The notes beneath the pieces were generated by a model. It did not search any database. It was not told the DNA's origin and was given only the letters and a program-made list of their open reading frames with translations. The position numbers were made by a program, and so were the translations under genes. Positions 37,343-44,908 of a stretch of 64,000 nt of DNA are shown one piece after another. Positions within the stretch are counted from its first letter, which is position 1, and each line of letters opens with the position of its first letter. Source of the DNA: Gammaproteobacteria bacterium LSUCC0096 (GTDB lineage: Bacteria; Pseudomonadota; Gammaproteobacteria; Pseudomonadales; Litorivicinaceae); assembly GCA_008087055.1 (NCBI GenBank), contig VIEA01000001.1, positions 781,346 to 845,345 on the forward strand, read 5' to 3'.

Positions 37343-38559
37343 TGACTGACACGAATACTTCCTGGGATGTGGAGTCTTTTGTTGTTGAGCCAGAAGAGGG
37401 TAAAACACGATTTCACGACCTGGGTCTGCCAAAAGCCTTGATGCATGCGATTGCAGATCTTGGGTTTAGGTATGCAAGTCCAATCCAAAGTGAGTCTTTG
37501 CCAATTGTATTAGATGGCGAGGATATCGTTGCCAAGGCGCAAACAGGTACCGGGAAAACAGCGGCTTTCCTGATTTCGATTATTGACACATTTCTACGTG
37601 AGCCAATCGATGGTAAACGTCGGACAGGTACACCTCGCGCACTGATTCTCGCGCCAACGCGGGAGCTTGTTGTACAGATCGCGAAGGATGCCGAAAATTT
37701 ATGCAAATACACGCGTCTGTCTGTTGTCTCAATTGTCGGTGGTATGGACTATCAAAAGCAGCGTGATGATTTGCGACAAGCTCCTTGCGACATCATGGTT
37801 GCAACGCCTGGACGGTTGATCGACTTTCTTGGCCAAAATGAAATCAACCTTCGCAAGATCGAGGTGTTGGTTCTTGATGAAGCCGATCGTATGTTGGATA
37901 TGGGTTTCATGCCTGATGTGCGTCGAATTGTTCGAGCGTGTCCACGTAAAGAACTGCGCCAAACACTGCTGTTCTCAGCAACTTTTACGCCCCAAATCGT
38001 TGAGCTCTCTGAGCGTTGGACCTTTGAGCCGACTCGTATCGAGATTGAGCCTGAGCACGTCACTACTGAGACTGTTGAGCAGATTGTGTACATCACAACA
38101 GCAGATACAAAGTATCAATTGCTAAAGAATGTGATCAATACTCGCGACCTGCATAAAGTGATGGTATTCGCCAATCGTCGTGACCTATGTCGAGATTTAG
38201 TTGATCGGCTCACAAAGGATGGAATTGACGCAGCGCTCTTAAGTGGCGAGGTTCCGCAGCGTAAGCGTATTCAAACGCTCGATCGATTCAAGGAAGGGAA
38301 GACCCGGATTCTGGTCGCTACAGACGTGGCTGGACGAGGTATTCACATCGACGGTGTTGGTCATGTAATCAATTACACGTTGCCCGAAGATGCTGAGGAT
38401 TATGTACACAGGATTGGTCGGACAGGCCGCGCGGGGGCAGAAGGGACTTCAATCAGCTTCGCTTGTGAAGATGACTCGTTTTTACTTCCCGAAATTGAAG
38501 AGTTTATTGGCCGCAAATTACCGTGTGAACAAGCTCCAGAGTCTCTTTTAGAAGAATAA
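37342..38559 (+). CDS. rhlB: DEAD-box RNA helicase, RhlB-like
   Basis: The 405-residue helicase has the Q motif region ([16 protein letters not shown]), motif [17 protein letters not shown], motif [15 protein letters not shown], motif [21 protein letters not shown] and motif [12 protein letters not shown]. It is close to RhlB, the helicase of the RNA degradosome, though the short N- and C-terminal tails leave other family members possible. The start is ATG 37342 with GAGGGA at 37334-37339, which lies in a 10-bp inverted repeat that could hide it. TTG 37330 is a worse start. selO begins 1 base after its stop. Confidence 0.92.
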   Translation: MTDTNTSWDVESFVVEPEEGKTRFHDLGLPKALMHAIADLGFRYASPIQSESLPIVLDGEDIVAKAQTGTGKTAAFLISIIDTFLREPIDGKRRTGTPRALILAPTRELVVQIAKDAENLCKYTRLSVVSIVGGMDYQKQRDDLRQAPCDIMVATPGRLIDFLGQNEINLRKIEVLVLDEADRMLDMGFMPDVRRIVRACPRKELRQTLLFSATFTPQIVELSERWTFEPTRIEIEPEHVTTETVEQIVYITTADTKYQLLKNVINTRDLHKVMVFANRRDLCRDLVDRLTKDGIDAALLSGEVPQRKRIQTLDRFKEGKTRILVATDVAGRGIHIDGVGHVINYTLPEDAEDYVHRIGRTGRAGAEGTSISFACEDDSFLLPEIEEFIGRKLPCEQAPESLLEE

Positions 38560-38560
38560 A

Positions 38561-39976
38561 ATGGCGAGACAGCCGGGTCACTGGACTTCTCCTTTTACAA
38601 TGCTCGATGAAGGCATCTTCTATGCGAAGGTGTCTCCATCTGCTCTGATCAACCCGCGTTGGGTTGATATCAACGAATCGTTACTCAAAGAAATAAACCT
38701 GCCGTTAGATGCTGAAGACCCTCAGATGCTTGATGCATTTTCAGGCGGTCCAGTTCTTGATGGTTGGCGTCCCATTGCCCAGGTCTATAGTGGTCATCAG
38801 TTCGGACAGTGGGCTGGTCAGCTCGGTGATGGTAGGGGACTCTATCTCGCGGAGTGCTGTGGTTTCGAATGGCATCTCAAGGGTGCTGGGAAGACCCCAT
38901 TTTCACGGTTTGGAGATGGGCGCTCAGTGTTGCGTAGCGCGATTCGAGAGTACCTGGGTTCTGAGTACATGCATGCGCTTGGGATTTCGACCACACGTGC
39001 TCTATCCTTGGTCGCCTCAGATACGCCCGTACAACGGGAAACACTCGAACGAGGCGCAACACTGATGCGTCTTGCTAAGAGTCATTTGCGGATTGGCCAT
39101 TTAGAGCATTTCTATCACCAGAACTCACATCAAGCGCTTGGTGAACTCATTGAATTCGCGATTCGTCAGCTAGATAGCGATTTGGAAGGTGTGCCTGGTC
39201 GACTTGAAGAAGTATTTGCACGCTATATAGATCGATCTGCCAAGCTGGTTGCGCAATGGATGGCGGTCGGCTTTGTGCATGGAGTTATGAACACCGATAA
39301 CACAGCGTTGTCGGGCGAGACGTTAGATTATGGACCATACGGTTTCTTGATGGCTTACCGTGATGATTATGTAATCAACCACACAGACCATACCGGGCGA
39401 TATGCTTACGGACAGCAACCCCGCGTGATGCATTGGAATTTGGGATGCTTGGCTGAAACATTGACACCGTTTGTACCAGTAGAGACCCTCCGCTCACTCT
39501 TGAACTCATTTCCAGAAAAGTACCGCCATCACTATCGGCTAGAAATGGCTGGTCGATTGGCTATTGATCCTCAGCATGAAGATCTGCCTGACTTTGTGGA
39601 CGACCTCAAGACGTTTTGGGCAGGAAATCACATGTTTTATCCCGAACTCTTTGCCAGCATGCTTGATGATTCTTTTGTAGGTCTTTCGAGACCAGCCGAG
39701 GATCAGGGAGCGATTAAGGCGCACAGAGAGAGATGGTCTACGATGGCCGAAGCATCACTGATTGAAACGGCCCGCGAACGAGCGCCAGCCTGGATGTTGA
39801 GTCATTGGTTGCTGGATGAGGTGATTGAGAGTGCTGAGTCAGGAGATTATTCTCCGGTTCAGTTGCTACGAACTGCAATCCATCGAGGTGTTGGTCAACA
39901 CTGTCAAATTGCGTCAGAGTTAGGTGGTTCGCCGCCTGATCAGAATTCAGCGTATCATTTAAGCTGTAGCTCTTAA
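38561..39976 (+). CDS. selO: Protein adenylyltransferase SelO (YdiU/UPF0061)
   Basis: Pseudokinase-fold enzyme that transfers AMP to protein Ser, Thr or Tyr residues. The 471-residue protein has YSGHQFGQWAGQLGDGRG, LKGAGKTPFSRFGDGR, SEYMHALGIST, GFVHGVMNTDN and the metal-region DYGPYGF. The C-terminus ends Cys-Ser-Ser, the position taken by selenocysteine in eukaryotic SelO and linked to redox control. The start follows rhlB by 1 base without a strong ribosome binding site, so coupling is likely. Confidence 0.94.
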   Translation: MARQPGHWTSPFTMLDEGIFYAKVSPSALINPRWVDINESLLKEINLPLDAEDPQMLDAFSGGPVLDGWRPIAQVYSGHQFGQWAGQLGDGRGLYLAECCGFEWHLKGAGKTPFSRFGDGRSVLRSAIREYLGSEYMHALGISTTRALSLVASDTPVQRETLERGATLMRLAKSHLRIGHLEHFYHQNSHQALGELIEFAIRQLDSDLEGVPGRLEEVFARYIDRSAKLVAQWMAVGFVHGVMNTDNTALSGETLDYGPYGFLMAYRDDYVINHTDHTGRYAYGQQPRVMHWNLGCLAETLTPFVPVETLRSLLNSFPEKYRHHYRLEMAGRLAIDPQHEDLPDFVDDLKTFWAGNHMFYPELFASMLDDSFVGLSRPAEDQGAIKAHRERWSTMAEASLIETARERAPAWMLSHWLLDEVIESAESGDYSPVQLLRTAIHRGVGQHCQIASELGGSPPDQNSAYHLSCSS

Positions 39977-39985
39977 GGATTTAGC

Positions 39986-41008
39986 ATGCAAGTAGCCATT
40001 ATCGGTGCAGGAAGCTTCGGTACTGTTCTCGCAGATATCGCAGCACACAATGAATGCGATGTTCGTATTTTTGCGCGTCGCGATGAAATGGTGCATGCAA
40101 TCAATGCATTCCACCGCAACCCACAGTATCACCCGGACCTTGAATTACATGCATCAATTAATGCATCAAGTGACCTCGCATCTGTCGTTCTAGGATCAGA
40201 TCTTGTGCTTTTATCTGTTCCGTCACGATCGATGGATGCAATTTGTCAGGAATTGGTAGGCGTGCTGAAGCCAGGCGTGCCGCTTCTGTCGACAACGAAG
40301 GGGATTCGGTCGGATGGATTTAAGTTAATGAGCCAAGTGATTGGTGAGCGTTTGCCGGAGAATCCCGTTGGCGTCCTGTCGGGACCTAACCTGGCTCATG
40401 AGATAGCCAAGCGTCATTTGACAGCATCAGTCGTCGCGAGCCAGTCTCCATTAGTCCGTCAATTGGCGCGAGATGCTTTTGCAACAAAGTATTTCCGATT
40501 GTATAGCTCTGAGGACTTAATCAGCGTCGAGCTTGGTGGGGCGCTTAAGAATATCTATGCGATTGCTGCTGGTCTTGCAGATGGCTTGGGTGTAGGGCAA
40601 AACACAAAAGCGCTCTTGATCACGCGTGCCCTTGCTGAGATGTCACGATTATCATCGCATATGGGCGGTAACCCACTCAGCTTTTTGGGGCTTGCTGGAG
40701 TTGGTGACTTATACGTTACAAGTGTCTCACCTTTATCCAGAAACTTTCGTGTCGGTCGCGCTTTGGCAGAAGGTAAGTCTCTCGAATCCGCTGAGGCGGA
40801 ACTCGGTCAGGTAGCTGAGGGTGTGAACACACTCCGCCTAGTCTATGAACATTGCACAACCGACGGTGTCGCGATGCCGATTTTAAGTGCGTTGTATGAT
40901 GTGATTTTCGGCGGGAAGCCAGTGAGGCAGACCGCACTGCATATGATGCAAGCAGCACACACCTCAGATGTCGAATTTTTGATGCCGGGTGCGAACCCGG
41001 CCCTCTAA
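39986..41008 (+). CDS. gpsA: Glycerol-3-phosphate dehydrogenase (NAD(P)+)
   Basis: Makes sn-glycerol 3-phosphate for phospholipids. The 340-residue protein has the N-terminal Rossmann motif AIIGAGSFGTVLA, STTKGIR, GVLSGPNLAHEI, the catalytic Lys in ELGGALKNIYAIAAG and NTKALLITRALAEM. Its TAA directly abuts the stop of the convergent aroG-type gene with no base between. Confidence 0.96.
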   Translation: MQVAIIGAGSFGTVLADIAAHNECDVRIFARRDEMVHAINAFHRNPQYHPDLELHASINASSDLASVVLGSDLVLLSVPSRSMDAICQELVGVLKPGVPLLSTTKGIRSDGFKLMSQVIGERLPENPVGVLSGPNLAHEIAKRHLTASVVASQSPLVRQLARDAFATKYFRLYSSEDLISVELGGALKNIYAIAAGLADGLGVGQNTKALLITRALAEMSRLSSHMGGNPLSFLGLAGVGDLYVTSVSPLSRNFRVGRALAEGKSLESAEAELGQVAEGVNTLRLVYEHCTTDGVAMPILSALYDVIFGGKPVRQTALHMMQAAHTSDVEFLMPGANPAL

Positions 41009-42073
41009 TTAGGCGCGGCGACCCTCAAGGTGGCCTGACAAGGTGTCAGCCATTTTCTTTAGAGATTTTTCTGTCGATTCCCAACTGATGCAGGCATCAG
41101 TGACAGAGACGCCGTACTTAAGCTGTGAAAGATCGTCAGGAATACTCTGATTACCTTCGTTGATGTTTGATTCGATCATCACGCCACAAATCGAACGATT
41201 TCCATCTTTAATTTGGTGAGCGATATCGTCAAGTACGAGAGGTTGTACGTTATGGTCTTTGTTCGAGTTTGCGTGCGAGCAGTCGACAACAATATTGGTT
41301 GGAAGCTTTGCTTTTTCTAATGCTTGTTCGCACAGAGCGATACTTACCGAATCATAGTTTGGCTTCCCACCGCCACCGCGAAGTACAACATGGCCATATT
41401 GATTGCCTTTGGTCTTGGTGATTGCAACTTGGCCCTGTGGGTTGATGCCTAAGAACGCATGTCCGCTGACAACTGATTTCATCGCGTTGACTGCGACATC
41501 AAGGGAACCGTCAGTACCGTTTTTAAATCCTACGGGAGAGGAGAGGCCTGAGCTCATTTCTCGGTGTGTCTGTGATTCAGTTGTGCGCGCACCAATCGCA
41601 GTCCATGTGATGGTGTCTTGCAAGTACTGTGGAGAGATTGGGTCAAGCGCCTCAGTCGCAAGCGGAAGCCCAAGTTCTGATAATTGAATCAACAGCTTGC
41701 GCGCTTTACGTAAACCCGTTTCGATATCAAAACTTCCGTTCAAGTGCGGATCGTTGATTAGGCCCTTCCAACCCACTGTCGTGCGTGGCTTCTCGAAATA
41801 CACACGCATGATGATGAAGATATGCTCGCCCACTTGGTCCGCCAGCGCTTTCAGACGCTTGCCATATTCAAGTGCAAGTTCCGTGTCATGAATTGAGCAA
41901 GGTCCAACGACAGCAAATAGGCGATTGTCTTTCCCATCCAAAATATCTTTGACAGTTTGGCGTGATTTGGCGACTAGATCCCTTGCGGACTCAGGGAGTG
42001 GGAGTTCTGCTTTCAACTCAGTGGGGGTAATAACCACCTGATAGTCATCAATATTTAGATCCGATAAGCGCAT
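41009..42073 (-). CDS. aroG: 3-deoxy-7-phosphoheptulonate synthase, class I
   Basis: First step of the shikimate pathway, joining PEP and erythrose 4-phosphate. The 354-residue protein has the class I motifs AVVGPCSIHD, MRVYFEKPRTTVGWKGL, GARTTESQTHREM, GFKNGTDG, VVLRGGGGKPNYD and DCSHANSNKD. Which feedback type (AroF/G/H-like) applies cannot be told by reading, so the symbol is approximate. The ATG is at 42073 and its promoter lies in 42074-42147, shared with the divergent tRNA unit. Confidence 0.93.
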   Translation of the reverse strand: MRLSDLNIDDYQVVITPTELKAELPLPESARDLVAKSRQTVKDILDGKDNRLFAVVGPCSIHDTELALEYGKRLKALADQVGEHIFIIMRVYFEKPRTTVGWKGLINDPHLNGSFDIETGLRKARKLLIQLSELGLPLATEALDPISPQYLQDTITWTAIGARTTESQTHREMSSGLSSPVGFKNGTDGSLDVAVNAMKSVVSGHAFLGINPQGQVAITKTKGNQYGHVVLRGGGGKPNYDSVSIALCEQALEKAKLPTNIVVDCSHANSNKDHNVQPLVLDDIAHQIKDGNRSICGVMIESNINEGNQSIPDDLSQLKYGVSVTDACISWESTEKSLKKMADTLSGHLEGRRA

Positions 42074-42147
42074 AACAATTCGTCATCAACTGTAGTGAAT
42101 GAAGGCACGTATTGTAGAGGTGCGCCGCATAGAAGCAAGAAAATCTA

Positions 42148-42175
42148 TTGACACAATTTTCAGAGACAGTATTAT
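42148..42175 (+). promoter_or_regulatory. Strong promoter of the tRNA-Val/tRNA-Asp unit
   Basis: A perfect TTGACA (42148-42153), 16-base spacer, TATTAT (42170-42175). The following GCGCCCCC stretch is a GC-rich discriminator of the kind linked to stringent control of stable RNA promoters. tRNA-Val starts at 42196. Confidence 0.85.
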
Positions 42176-42195
42176 GCGCCCCCATCGTTGCTCGC

Positions 42196-42271
42196 GGGTG
42201 GATAGCTCAGTTGGAAGAGCATCGCCCTTACAAGGCGAGGGTCGGGGGTTCGAGCCCCTCTCCACCCACCA
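42196..42271 (+). tRNA. tRNA-Val (anticodon TAC)
   Basis: Acceptor stem GGGTGGA pairs with TCCACCC. The D arm is GCTCAGTTGGAAGAGC. The anticodon arm TCGCC-CTTACAA-GGCGA gives anticodon TAC. The T arm is GGGGG-TTCGAGC-CCCTC and CCA is encoded. It forms a pair with tRNA-Asp 21 bases downstream. Confidence 0.97.
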
Positions 42272-42292
42272 AAAAATTGGCAACGATCCGCT

Positions 42293-42369
42293 GGAGCGGT
42301 AGTTCAGTTGGTTAGAATACCGGCCTGTCACGCCGGGGGTCGCGGGTTCGAGTCCCGTCCGCTCCGCCA
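42293..42369 (+). tRNA. tRNA-Asp (anticodon GTC)
   Basis: Acceptor stem GGAGCGG pairs with CCGCTCC. The anticodon arm CCGGC-CTGTCAC-GCCGG gives anticodon GTC. The T arm is GCGGG-TTCGAGT-CCCGT and CCA is encoded (42367-42369). It is co-transcribed with tRNA-Val. Confidence 0.97.
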
Positions 42370-42432
42370 TTAGGCTCTCTGACACGAGAGTTTAAGCTCG
42401 ATGGTTCACACAATCATCAGCATATGACCCCG

Positions 42433-42464
42433 AAAGGCTGATCCCAAAAGGATTGGCCTTTTTT
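42433..42464 (+). terminator. Rho-independent terminator of the tRNA unit
   Basis: AAAGGCTGATCC pairs with GGATTGGCCTTT (two wobble pairs) around CAAAA and continues into a T-run. It lies 63 bases after tRNA-Asp. Confidence 0.9.
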
Positions 42465-42523
42465 GTTTAGGCTTCCTTCTGATTTCATGTATCTTCACGG
42501 CTAATGTCAGTGGAGTGCCATAT

Positions 42524-42793
42524 ATGTGGATGACGATTATTGTAGTTCTCGGCGCAGATCCAGTATTTCAAGGGACTGCATCGCCATTGGGCGGTCAAAT
42601 CGGTTCGGGAGTTTACGAAGCGCGCTCCGAATGCGAATCAGACTTGATGCGCTATTTTCAAACGTTCGATGGCGAGGGGGAGGCCAAGCTCTCGTTCACA
42701 AAGAACGAATGGGGTAATTATCGAATTATTAAACAGCACTCTGATAAGGCATTTCGAGAAGTGCGTTATTGTATGGAAATCCATCCAAAGTAA
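42524..42793 (+). CDS. Small exported-type protein with paired cysteines, function unknown
   Basis: From the ATG at 42524 (GGAG at 42512-42515) it has 89 residues. A hydrophobic start (MWMTIIVVLGA) is followed by Y-E-A-R-S-E-C-E and a closing V-R-Y-C-M-E-I. The plan matches the 66-residue protein at 1124-1324: hydrophobic N-terminus, aromatic-E-x-x-x-E-C, then a C-terminal cysteine. The computed GTG start at 42515 overlaps the ribosome binding site and is rejected. No named family recognised. It lies downstream of the tRNA terminator and is convergent with the DUF1853 gene. Confidence 0.65.
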   Translation: MWMTIIVVLGADPVFQGTASPLGGQIGSGVYEARSECESDLMRYFQTFDGEGEAKLSFTKNEWGNYRIIKQHSDKAFREVRYCMEIHPK

Positions 42794-42799
42794 TGCTCG

Positions 42800-43729
42800 C
42801 TATTGAGCGGCCAAGCTCATTTGCATTGCCTTATGAGCTTCATTCGCATAGTCGTCATGCATCACAAATAATCTGAGCTTCTCTGTTGTCAGCCCACGTC
42901 GTGATGTGAGCACATAGCAGTCTGCCTGAGCAGGCTTCTCGAGCGATTTAATCACAAGAGGTAGAGTTGCTTTACCGGTATACGGGGCAATCCATTGATC
43001 GCGTTCCAAGCGTGTCCAGCCATAATCTGTGGAGTAAGGGCGACTGAGATGTCGCATTGCAGCCTGTGCCTCTTGATGCGTCGCCCAGTAGCTCGGATTT
43101 GATATGTTGAGTCCTATTGGCCGATGCCCCGGGTCCGACCAGGGCTCAATGAGATAGCCAAAGATCAAGCCGAGAGATGCAGTTGGGTAATCCAGACCCT
43201 CATCAGCGATTGATCGACGCCCTAGGGATGTCTGGCTCATCGTTAATTGATGAGTGTTGAGGTGACTGATCTTCAGATCAAGTCGATCCTGGCAGCTTGG
43301 ACCGATCCAGGCCGACGTATTAGTTCGATCTATTGGTGTTCCTATGCCAGCGTAAAATTTAATCGCAACTTCGAGATGAAGAACTTGACCTGGTAATTCA
43401 ATGAGGTAATCCAATTCACCAATAGTTTGTTTCTGATCCTTGACGACAATCCCGTGTCCGAGGAGCTTCACATGCTCACTTTGTTCAAACAGAGCGGTCA
43501 ATAAGCTCTCAAATCGTCGCCCCAAACGCTTTGGAGCTCCGTGCCAAGCCCATTCGTTTGCCAGAGAGTCAGCAATTTCTGTAACGGAGCCGTTGCAAAT
43601 TTTCATCAGTGGCACACAATCAGTGTCTATACCGGATGACCAAATCGGTTGTGCCTCGAGAAGCCACTGTAATTCGCGCTCGATTGCATCCCGATGATTT
43701 GCGTCTGATAACACGGGTGAAGTGGGCAT
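42800..43729 (-). CDS. DUF1853 family protein
   Basis: About 309 residues from the ATG at 43729. Family-type segments are RRFESLLTALFE, GELDYLIELPGQVLHLEVAIKFYAG and the C-terminal WTRLERDQWIAP. The EXDYL...HLEVAIKFY arrangement recalls a PD-(D/E)XK nuclease-like core, but this is an inference and function is unknown. The frame is open to a TTG at 43756, which would overlap nadK. Only 16 bases separate its ATG from the divergent nadK ATG, so each promoter lies inside the other gene. Confidence 0.82.
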   Translation of the reverse strand: MPTSPVLSDANHRDAIERELQWLLEAQPIWSSGIDTDCVPLMKICNGSVTEIADSLANEWAWHGAPKRLGRRFESLLTALFEQSEHVKLLGHGIVVKDQKQTIGELDYLIELPGQVLHLEVAIKFYAGIGTPIDRTNTSAWIGPSCQDRLDLKISHLNTHQLTMSQTSLGRRSIADEGLDYPTASLGLIFGYLIEPWSDPGHRPIGLNISNPSYWATHQEAQAAMRHLSRPYSTDYGWTRLERDQWIAPYTGKATLPLVIKSLEKPAQADCYVLTSRRGLTTEKLRLFVMHDDYANEAHKAMQMSLAAQ

Positions 43730-43745
43730 TGGCTTCCAAGGAAAA

Positions 43746-44645
43746 ATGGTGAACAAATTTAAACGTGTCGCGCTGATCGGTCGCTCAGGACATCAGCAGG
43801 CCACAGAGACCATAGCACGATTGATCGAGTACTTGAGAAGTGAAGAGCTCGAGGTCTGGATTGAAGATGATATTGCAGATCTCGGTGAATTCTCTGGGTT
43901 ACCGCATTGCGCGCTCGAACACATCGGCCAGAAGGTAGAGCTAGCGATCGTGGTTGGTGGCGATGGAAGCCTATTAGGTGCAAGTCGAGCACTTGCGCGG
44001 TTTGATACTCCTGTTCTTGGTATTAACCGGGGAACCTTGGGATTCTTGACAGATATTCGTCCCTCGGAAGCGATTGAGAAAGTTGGGCAAGCCCTTCTTG
44101 GACAGTTCACTGAAGAAAAAAGGCGTCTGAATTCGGTGGAGGTGATTCGTGATGAGCAAGTGATAGCCAGGGCAATAGCGCTGAATGATGTGGTTCTGCA
44201 TAAAGGGCAAAGCGCACGAATGCTCGGATTTGATCTTTGTATCGATGATCAGTTTGTCTATTCGAGCCGCTCTGATGGTCTTATTGTCTCGACACCGACA
44301 GGGTCGACTGCGTATGCGCTATCGGCGGGTGGGCCGATCATGCATCCGAAGCTTGATGCATTGGTACTTGTCCCCATGTTTCCCCATACATTGAATGCTC
44401 GGCCAATCGTAGTTCCGGCAAACTGTGTTGTGTCCGTTACAATTACTGAAAAACATCAGGCACTTCCGCAAGTGAGTTGCGATGGCCAAACGCACATCTC
44501 GCTGCTATTGGGTGATCGCGTTTTGATTCGGCAATCGGAAGAGCAATTAACCCTGCTGCACCCGCCTGGGTATTCGTACTACGAGGTGTGCCGATCGAAA
44601 TTGCAGTGGGGTGGTCGCATTGAGCCTCAACAGGATGATGAATGA
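43746..44645 (+). CDS. nadK: NAD kinase
   Basis: Phosphorylates NAD to NADP. From ATG 43746 (AAGGA upstream) it has 299 residues with the hallmark GGDGSLLGASR, GINRGTLGFLTDI, the EVIRDEQVIARAIALNDVVLHKG region and STPTGSTAYALSAGGPI. The N-terminal GRSGHQQATETI is typical of proteobacterial NadK. The upstream start at 43722 is inside the divergent gene and unsupported. Its stop overlaps the next gene by 4 bases. Confidence 0.96.
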   Translation: MVNKFKRVALIGRSGHQQATETIARLIEYLRSEELEVWIEDDIADLGEFSGLPHCALEHIGQKVELAIVVGGDGSLLGASRALARFDTPVLGINRGTLGFLTDIRPSEAIEKVGQALLGQFTEEKRRLNSVEVIRDEQVIARAIALNDVVLHKGQSARMLGFDLCIDDQFVYSSRSDGLIVSTPTGSTAYALSAGGPIMHPKLDALVLVPMFPHTLNARPIVVPANCVVSVTITEKHQALPQVSCDGQTHISLLLGDRVLIRQSEEQLTLLHPPGYSYYEVCRSKLQWGGRIEPQQDDE

Positions 44646-44908
44646 ATACAGTTGATGAATTGGTTGAGTCGCTAACTCCAGAAATGGTAAGTGACCTCAA
44701 ACGTGCGATTGAACTGGGAAAGTTTCCAGATGGTCGTGTCGTATCAGAAGAGCAAAAAGAGCTGATGATTGAAGCAACGATTCTATATGACGCATTAAAA
44801 CTCCCTGAAGAAGACAGAACTGGGTTTATTCATCGAAAAAAACAGGCGTCTGGGATACTTGATACCGTTCCAGACATTATTCCATCGAAGGACATCGAGA
44901 ATGACTGA
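44642..44908 (+). CDS. yeaC: DUF1315 family protein (YeaC-like)
   Basis: The 88-residue protein begins MNTVDELVESLTPEMVSDLK and has ELGKFPDGRVVSEEQKELM and YDALKLPEEDRTGFI, matching the small YeaC family of unknown function found in gammaproteobacteria. It begins with ATGA overlap with nadK and overlaps the pepN start by 8 bases, so nadK-yeaC-pepN forms a tightly coupled unit. Confidence 0.85.
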   Translation: MNTVDELVESLTPEMVSDLKRAIELGKFPDGRVVSEEQKELMIEATILYDALKLPEEDRTGFIHRKKQASGILDTVPDIIPSKDIEND

